Program-made: the position numbers and the translations under genes
Source: Flavobacterium sp. J372
Lineage (GTDB): Bacteria > Bacteroidota > Bacteroidia > Flavobacteriales > Flavobacteriaceae
Assembly (NCBI RefSeq): GCF_024699965.1
Contig: NZ_JAJOMZ010000004.1
Span: 2,884,001 to 2,948,000, forward strand
Reading direction: 5' to 3'
DNA: 64,000 nucleotides
The notes under the pieces: generated by a model
Databases searched by the model: none
What the model was told of the DNA's origin: nothing
What the model saw: only the letters and a program-made list of their open reading frames with translations
Shown here: piece after piece, positions 59,159 to 64,000 of the stretch
Position numbering within the stretch: the stretch's first letter is position 1
Layout: each line of letters begins with the position of its first letter

Positions 59159-60007
59159 TGCCGATATTGATACGCTGTAAAGCTTCCCACCTGTGTTGTC
59201 ATCCTTTTCATCAGCAATAAGTAAAGTATCTTCATTCTTAAAGCAGATACCCTCTTTTTGTGAATAGTGGCCAAGTTCAAACATTTCCATCTTTGTAGTG
59301 CTGAAGTCATTTTCGGTAAAGCCTGTAAGCAGCCATAGCCTGTCAGACGCGATAAGCACAACGGTTTTACCATCAGCGCTTATGTCGGCACCTGTAACAG
59401 CACATTTCTTATACTGGCTGCACGTTTTTAGTGAGCCAATTTTTTGCGCAGTGAAATCACCTGCTTTGTTTGGCACTTTGTAAACATTGAGGCTGCCGTC
59501 AAACCTTGAACTGCGGTTTTTTGTAAAGAGATAAAAATTGCCGTTATATTCATAAAACGCTTCAACATCAAAAATGCGGCCTGATTTTTTTGGCGGGAAC
59601 TCTTTCTGCTCCGGATAATGAAAACGTGTTACACGACTAACGCTTACTGACGAAGAATCAAGTAATGCTTTGTCAATCTTATAAATGACGAGGTCTTTCC
59701 GGTCATTATCATTATTACCAAAATCGCCGATATACAGGTTTCCTGAATTATCAGAGGCAATATCTTCCCAGTCATTATTCTTAATACCGGAAAGCTCAAT
59801 TTCCTGTACAGTTTTTCCGCTTTCATCAAATGCATACACTTTATTAGCGTTGCCATGGTCTTCAATAGCCCATACGTACGGCGATCCGTGTATCATTTCT
59901 ATACCTGAAACCTCTTTTGCGTTCAATTCACAAACTTCTTGTAATATATCAGCTGAGTTTACGCAACAAGCAAGCATAAATGAGCTTAAAACCAATATAT
60001 ACCTCAT
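59132..60007 (-). CDS. Beta-propeller-like lipoprotein (SdiA-regulated-like)
   Basis: A 291-residue exported protein with a short lipoprotein signal (VLSSFMLACC, Cys about 14/15). Repeated WxWAIEDHGNANKVYAFDES-type and GNLYIGDFGNNDNDRKDLVI segments, and ISADGKTVVLIASDRLWLL, suggest a six-bladed beta propeller of the SdiA-regulated/NHL type. A catalytic site is not seen. Its 3' end overlaps the 3' end of the metallophosphoesterase gene by 27 bp on the opposite strand. Confidence 0.7.
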   Translation of the reverse strand: MRYILVLSSFMLACCVNSADILQEVCELNAKEVSGIEMIHGSPYVWAIEDHGNANKVYAFDESGKTVQEIELSGIKNNDWEDIASDNSGNLYIGDFGNNDNDRKDLVIYKIDKALLDSSSVSVSRVTRFHYPEQKEFPPKKSGRIFDVEAFYEYNGNFYLFTKNRSSRFDGSLNVYKVPNKAGDFTAQKIGSLKTCSQYKKCAVTGADISADGKTVVLIASDRLWLLTGFTENDFSTTKMEMFELGHYSQKEGICFKNEDTLLIADEKDDNTGGKLYSVSISALKGEAKAK

Positions 60008-60081
60008 ACGTTCTGTTTTTTGTAAAAATACAAAGTATTCAGGCCATCTTCTTTAATGTTTATAAAACTTTACCAAATAAA

Positions 60082-60105
60082 AAAGCCACCGCAATGCGAT
60101 GGCTT
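60082..60105 (-). terminator. Terminator of the lipoprotein gene 60131-60661
   Basis: AAAGCCACCGC, loop AAT, GCGATGGCTTT with one mismatch. On the minus strand it is followed by TTTTTTATTTGG. Confidence 0.75.
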
Positions 60106-60130
60106 TGTCTATACAGAAGAAAACTAAATT

Positions 60131-60661
60131 TTAGTACAAAGGCGCATCATACCACTGCGTGTATGAAATGCACTGGAACCTGCTGGCTACCTTTCTTTCA
60201 ATAACAAACCTCCAACGATAGCAATCCGCAGGCAAATCATAAGGCTTAAGAGTAATCACAGGTGGATTTTGATCAAGGTTAGTAAGGTTGCCAACAGAAA
60301 AAAGATTTACATCACCTGTACCCAAATCAAGGTCTTCACAATCAACAAGCGTTTCAACCTCCATCCTAACATTGTAATAAGAGCTTCCTGCACCTGATAC
60401 AATTGCTTTAAAAGTAATATCAGGCAATCCGCCAAGGCCATTAGGAAAGTTTAATGATACCTGGCCTTCAGGATTAGTTGTAAAACAGCCACCCTGGGTA
60501 ACAGGAAATTCATTTCCGGGAATTATGCCCGGAAGAGTTGTACCCTTCGCAGATTCTGAATTCGATATCAATTGTGCCTCCTGTACATCAGAAGAAATAT
60601 CATCTGTTGAGCATGATGCAAAAAGTAGCGCAAGAACCGGGAGTAGTATTAATCTTTTCAT
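60131..60661 (-). CDS. Lipoprotein of unknown function
   Basis: A 176-residue lipoprotein. The start is the ATG at 60661 (MKRLILLPVLALLFASCSTD, lipobox LLFASC, Cys about 17). The 13 upstream codons of the open frame are not signal-like. The mature part has the segment GGCFTTNPEGQVSLNFPNGL and two further Cys regions (LVDCEDLDLG and ADCYRWRFVIERKV). I do not recognise a family. It is monocistronic. Confidence 0.75.
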   Translation of the reverse strand: MKRLILLPVLALLFASCSTDDISSDVQEAQLISNSESAKGTTLPGIIPGNEFPVTQGGCFTTNPEGQVSLNFPNGLGGLPDITFKAIVSGAGSSYYNVRMEVETLVDCEDLDLGTGDVNLFSVGNLTNLDQNPPVITLKPYDLPADCYRWRFVIERKVASRFQCISYTQWYDAPLY

Positions 60662-60846
60662 TTTTTGTTTTGTAATTATGGTGCAAACATATACTCTCAT
60701 TATAAATAAATATTATTACACTATAGTAAAAACGTTAAAATGCATAATAGTTCCGATAAAGTGCATTATCATCCTGTTAATCATTGGTTAATTGTATATG
60801 CGCTCAGTAAGTGCAATTGTAACTTTATAAATAAAATCAGAAACCA

Positions 60847-61128
60847 ATGAAATCGACTTATTTATTTAAAACTATAATGTTAAGCGCCATACTTGCGTCA
60901 TTTTCAATTGCCTGTACTAATAAGAAAGAGAAAGCCGAAGAGCAGCAGGAAGCGCAGGCCGGCGATGTTTATGATGATACGCAGCAAGGTGTTGAACACG
61001 AAAACCGTGACAACCAGTTCCCTGAAAGCCGCAACGACAATAAAGAAGGTAATGGCCTGGAAACAGGAGCGCCAACTGATACAATTGACGGCGATGGTGA
61101 TATGGGCACAAAACCGGCAAAACAATAA
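60847..61128 (+). CDS. Small acidic lipoprotein, first gene of a stress cassette
   Basis: A 93-residue lipoprotein with lipobox SFSIAC (Cys about 23). The mature chain is very hydrophilic and disordered-looking, with many D, E, N, Q and K (EEQQEAQAGDVYDDTQQG, RNDNKEGNGLETG). The function is unknown. The stop codon overlaps the start of the DUF892 gene by one base (TAATG), so the two are coupled. Confidence 0.75.
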   Translation: MKSTYLFKTIMLSAILASFSIACTNKKEKAEEQQEAQAGDVYDDTQQGVEHENRDNQFPESRNDNKEGNGLETGAPTDTIDGDGDMGTKPAKQ

Positions 61129-61658
61129 TGCTTATTAATGTTGTGAAAAGCCAAAGCGGCGAGGCAAGGGAACTGAGGGCGCTTTTTGAAAAGCAGCTTA
61201 AAGAACTGTATTGGGCTGAACAGGCTATGATACACTCGATTGCCAATGTTGCTGAGGAGACATCATCTAAAGACATTGTTGAAGTACTTAATGCTCACCG
61301 GCAGGAAACGATATGGCATGTTGCAAGGCTTGAAAAGATATTCGGCATTGCCGGCATTCCGGTAGAAGAGCTAAGATATAAGGCCGTTGAATGCCTTTTG
61401 ACAGAATGCAACGAACTGATTGACAACACCAAACGCGGCGTAGTGCGCGATGCGGGCATTATTGCTGTATTGCAGAAGATAAAACATTATGAGATAGCCT
61501 GTTACGGAACAATGCGGGCTTATGCAATTGCATTGAGGGAGGAAGAAGCCGTGACATTGCTTGAAGAAACTCTTGAAGAAGAAAAAGATGTTGACCTCGA
61601 ACTTTCAAACATTGCGGAAGCACACATCAACATAGAAGCGGCTGATAAAGAAATTTAA
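61128..61658 (+). CDS. DUF892 (YciE/YciF-type) ferritin-like protein
   Basis: A 176-residue four-helix protein of the DUF892 family. The conserved N-terminal helix LFEKQLKELYWAEQAMI and the later IKHYEIACYGTMRAYAIAL and LEETLEEEKDVDLEL match. The Glu/His pattern fits a di-iron ferritin-like centre. Members are induced by osmotic, desiccation or oxidative stress; the reaction is unknown. It is the second gene of a cassette with a GSP39-type SDR and a BON-LysM protein. Confidence 0.88.
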   Translation: MLINVVKSQSGEARELRALFEKQLKELYWAEQAMIHSIANVAEETSSKDIVEVLNAHRQETIWHVARLEKIFGIAGIPVEELRYKAVECLLTECNELIDNTKRGVVRDAGIIAVLQKIKHYEIACYGTMRAYAIALREEEAVTLLEETLEEEKDVDLELSNIAEAHINIEAADKEI

Positions 61659-61682
61659 GAAATATTTAATAAGCAAAACCTT

Positions 61683-62537
61683 ATGGAAAAGCCAAGCCAG
61701 TTTCCGCCACAGGAACAAAGCCAGCCGGGTGACGAACATAAAATGAATCCGGAGCCGGAAGTAATCCGTGAAAATTATAAAGGCAGTGATAAGCTGAAAG
61801 GCAAAAGAGCGCTCATATCAGGTGGTGATAGCGGCATTGGCCGAAGCGCTGCGGTTCATTTTGCACGTGAAGGCGCTGATGTGGCGATAATTTACTATGA
61901 TGAAGATAAAGATGCGAATGAAACTAAAGCCATGATTGAAGCCGAAGGTACAAAATGCGTATTAATAAAAGGCGACCTGAAAAATGAGGACTTCTGTAAA
62001 AAAGCTGTGCAGCAGGCCGTTGATGAGCTTGGCGGGCTAAACATTTTGGTAAACAATGCGGCGGTGCAATTCCCTAAAACTGAGTTTAAGGATATTACCG
62101 GCAGCCAGGTACGCGAAACGTTTGAAACAAATATCATATCCTTCTTTTATGTAACACGTGAGGCAATGAAGCACTTGGAAAAAGGCGACTGCATTATCAA
62201 TACAACTTCTGTAACGGCGTACCGTGGCAGCGAACACCTTATTGACTACAGCAGCACTAAAGGGGCTATAGTGTCATTTACAAGGTCAACATCGGCAATG
62301 CTGGCAGAGAAAGGCATACGGGTAAACGGCGTTGCGGCGGGGCCTATATGGACGCCGCTTATCCCGGCAACCTTTACTGCTGATGAAGTTGCAAAGTTCG
62401 GACAGGATGTGCCGCTGAAACGCGCCGGGCAGCCATCAGAACTGGGGCCGACCTATGTTTTCCTTGCCAGTGAAGATGCGTCATACATCACAGGACAGAT
62501 AATCCATGTCAACGGCGGTGAAGTGGTAGGAGGATAG
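61683..62537 (+). CDS. SDR oxidoreductase, general-stress-protein 39 type
   Basis: A 284-residue short-chain dehydrogenase. It has the characteristic Pro/Gln-rich N-terminal extension (QFPPQEQSQPGDEHKMNPEP) of the YdaD/GSP39 group. The cofactor motif is ISGGDSGIGRSAAVHFA (about 46-58). NNAAVQFPK is followed by the catalytic YSSTKGAIVSF (YxxxK). The C-terminus is ITGQIIHVNGGEVVGG. The substrate is unknown; the group is induced by general stress in Gram-positive bacteria. It is 25 bp downstream of DUF892. Confidence 0.9.
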   Translation: MEKPSQFPPQEQSQPGDEHKMNPEPEVIRENYKGSDKLKGKRALISGGDSGIGRSAAVHFAREGADVAIIYYDEDKDANETKAMIEAEGTKCVLIKGDLKNEDFCKKAVQQAVDELGGLNILVNNAAVQFPKTEFKDITGSQVRETFETNIISFFYVTREAMKHLEKGDCIINTTSVTAYRGSEHLIDYSSTKGAIVSFTRSTSAMLAEKGIRVNGVAAGPIWTPLIPATFTADEVAKFGQDVPLKRAGQPSELGPTYVFLASEDASYITGQIIHVNGGEVVGG

Positions 62538-62632
62538 ATTAATTACGAATTTTAAATTATGAATTACGAATAGAAATTTAAACAGCAAATTCCCAGCATA
62601 AATCTGAAATCATAAATTTTAAATCAATAGCC

Positions 62633-62941
62633 ATGAATACAAACGAAAGAAACGAGTTTGCAGGCGAAGACAGCCGCAGCAACGATATGAACCCGAATAA
62701 TAACACAAGCCTTAACCAGGATAAGAAACACCACCCTGACGGGCCGCTGCCGGAAGATGACCCGGCAGTGATTAACCCTGACGAGCTGGCTACCTTCCCC
62801 AAACCGGTAGAGCGCGATGAAAATGTTGACCTTGATGCTGAAAGGGAAAACCATATAGTAAACAAGCAGGAAAGCCCGGTGCGTGAAGGCCGCAACATAA
62901 CCCGTACTGATAACCAGCCTGACGAAAGGGGATACATTTAA
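62633..62941 (+). CDS. Small disordered acidic protein in the stress cassette
   Basis: A 102-residue cytoplasmic protein with no hydrophobic segment. It is rich in N, D, E and P (NNNTSLNQDKKHHPDGP, LPEDDPAVINPDELA). It has no recognisable domain; the composition resembles hydrophilins, which would suit a desiccation or osmotic role (inference). It lies 14 bp upstream of the BON-LysM gene and 95 bp downstream of the SDR, across an AT-rich gap. Confidence 0.7.
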   Translation: MNTNERNEFAGEDSRSNDMNPNNNTSLNQDKKHHPDGPLPEDDPAVINPDELATFPKPVERDENVDLDAERENHIVNKQESPVREGRNITRTDNQPDERGYI

Positions 62942-62955
62942 AATCTAAATAAAAT

Positions 62956-63411
62956 ATGAGTACACTGACATTTAATAAAGATGCTGGGGCATCATTATGG
63001 GGCAGCATTAGCCAGGCTGCGCCCGATGCAGAAAATTTAAAAGCGAGCGAACTGCTTAATTTTGTAAAGAAGCTCGGGCTGAAGTATAAGAACATCAGGC
63101 TGAGCACAAAAGGCCAAAACGTAGTTCTTGAAGGTGAGGTTGATGACCAGGCTGATGCCGAAAAAATTGCACTCGCCGTAGGGAATGTAGGCGGAGTAGC
63201 GTCTGTTGAGAATAAAATGCGTGTAACGGTTTCAGCGCCGCCGTCACAATACCATACAGTTGTGAGTGGAGATTCGCTATCTAAAATTGCCGGTAAATAT
63301 TATGGCGATGTACAGAAATACAACATCATCTTTGAAGCCAACAAGCCGATGCTCTCTGACCCTGACAAGATTTATCCCGGGCAGGTGCTGCGCATACCGG
63401 CGCAAGCATAA
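62956..63411 (+). CDS. BON-LysM protein (YgaU/Kbp type)
   Basis: A 151-residue cytoplasmic protein with no signal peptide. Residues about 35-90 are a BON domain (LRLSTKGQ-like, GEVDDQADAEKIALAVGNVG), and about 100-150 a LysM (YHTVVSGDSLSKIAGKYYGD). This architecture matches YgaU/Kbp of E. coli, a potassium-binding protein induced by osmotic stress. It closes the stress cassette. Confidence 0.9.
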   Translation: MSTLTFNKDAGASLWGSISQAAPDAENLKASELLNFVKKLGLKYKNIRLSTKGQNVVLEGEVDDQADAEKIALAVGNVGGVASVENKMRVTVSAPPSQYHTVVSGDSLSKIAGKYYGDVQKYNIIFEANKPMLSDPDKIYPGQVLRIPAQA

Positions 63412-63417
63412 GAGTTG

Positions 63418-63440
63418 AAACGCCTCAATTTGAGGCGTTT
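63418..63440 (+). terminator. Terminator of the stress cassette
   Basis: AAACGCCTCA (63418-63427), loop ATT, TGAGGCGTTT (63431-63440), then TTTTATG: a 10-bp perfect stem. Confidence 0.85.
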
Positions 63441-63467
63441 TTTATGAACTCCCCTGCCATCTTTTAG

Positions 63468-63475
63468 TAACTTTG
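63468..63475 (+). promoter_or_regulatory. -7 box of the last gene
   Basis: TAACTTTG matches TAnnTTTG and lies 18 bp before the ATG at 63494. No TTG at the expected distance. Confidence 0.5.
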
Positions 63476-63493
63476 TGTTTCTAAGGAAAATAC

Positions 63494-64000
63494 ATGAAAA
63501 TTAAAGGTTATATTATCACGCTTATCATTTTATCTATAACTTTTGGATGCAGCCATAAAAATATTATCTCAAAGGAAAGGCAAACGCCAACAGCTAAAGC
63601 GCAGGAGGCTTTCAGGCAGGACAGCCTGGCATTTGAACTTTGTAAAATTTACGGGTTTGACCAGGGAATACGCGATACGGGCCTAAATTTCAATAAAAGG
63701 GAATTAATGCCGAAAATTGATTCGCTTACTTTTGATAAAGTTGTGGCATTTGTAAGGGCAAATGGCTACCCTACCGAAGTTTTACTCGGTGAAAGAAATA
63801 TGAACCATGAATGTGTTGAGGCAGCGGTTCCGGCGGTTTTACTTCATAATCCGCACAGGCTGGTTAAAGACAGGAAAAATTATGACCTGTTTTTCAACGA
63901 AGTAAAGAAAGGAAATATTGATAAGGATTTTTTTGCCGCTGTGCTGGATAAATATTACTGGATAAACAGCCCGAACAAAAAGCAACGCAGGGTTTTTTAC
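63494..64000 (+). CDS. Lipoprotein of unknown function (cut by window edge)
   Basis: The frame runs 169 codons from the ATG at 63494 to the end of the window without a stop, so the C-terminus is missing. It begins MKIKGYIITLIILSITFGCS, with a lipobox at ITFGC (Cys 19). The mature part is helical (FRQDSLAFELCKIYGFDQGI, FDKVVAFVRANGYPTEVLLG) and contains LLHNPHRLVKDRKNY. I do not recognise a family. Confidence 0.7.
   Translation, partial: MKIKGYIITLIILSITFGCSHKNIISKERQTPTAKAQEAFRQDSLAFELCKIYGFDQGIRDTGLNFNKRELMPKIDSLTFDKVVAFVRANGYPTEVLLGERNMNHECVEAAVPAVLLHNPHRLVKDRKNYDLFFNEVKKGNIDKDFFAAVLDKYYWINSPNKKQRRVFY

Overview
The window comes from a member of the Bacteroidota, almost certainly family Flavobacteriaceae and Flavobacterium-like. 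The evidence is the gene content and order (lepB-dapB-DUF5683-parB-parA; tRNA-Thr/Tyr/Thr-tuf-tRNA-Trp-secE-nusG-rplKAJL-rpoBC-DUF3467), a SusC/SusD pair, type IX secretion (T9SS) C-terminal sorting domains, promoters of the TTG...TAnnTTTG type, and almost no Shine-Dalgarno sequences. There is no insertion sequence, prophage or CRISPR array in the window.

Layout. 1-5264 (minus): a tightly packed chromosome-segregation, lysine-synthesis and signal-peptidase operon (parA-parB-DUF5683-dapB-lepB-WbqC). 5572-7201: a small accessory block with an HxlR regulator divergent from an SDR oxidoreductase and an NTF2-like protein. 7364-9907 (plus): a secreted GH16 glucanase-like protein. 9977-24800 (minus): the translation/transcription superblock rpsU, xerC, hpf, three tRNAs, tuf, tRNA-Trp, secE, nusG, four ribosomal proteins, rpoB, rpoC and a DUF3467 protein. 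24933-32012 (minus): acyl-CoA dehydrogenase, a helix-hairpin-helix protein, a PspC-like protein, DUF2851, a CBS-like PLP enzyme and a putative porin. 32136-39832 (minus): SusC-SusD-lipoprotein operon plus a T9SS-secreted subtilase, suggestive of extracellular proteolysis and uptake. 40153-44258: rnhB, lipB, lysS and a small T9SS protein. 44314-47566 (minus): a four-gene unit with an MbnP-like protein and its diheme partner, probably for copper handling. 47675-51718: two small secreted proteins, hemL, a GH73-LysM muramidase and an ACC-deaminase-like PLP enzyme. 51837-59158: a GAF protein, an HD-PycTM membrane protein and a giant metallophosphoesterase/outer-membrane barrel protein. 60847-63411 (plus): a compact stress cassette (lipoprotein, DUF892 ferritin-like, GSP39-type SDR, acidic peptide, BON-LysM). 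An incomplete lipoprotein gene ends the window.

Sequence quality is the most important caveat. Eight genes carry one-base frameshifts (xerC carries two), including rpoB and rplL, which cannot be lost. Four of the nine indels are an extra G/C at a GGWCC site, and five lie in A/T or G homopolymers. This looks like long-read consensus error rather than pseudogenisation. I give corrected gene extents.

The most interesting biology is the MbnP/diheme/Cys-motif operon, the orphan HD-PycTM effector-like protein, the phosphoesterase with a kinase-like middle region, the single perfect Shine-Dalgarno in front of rpsU, and repeated overlaps of terminator hairpins with -7 promoter boxes.
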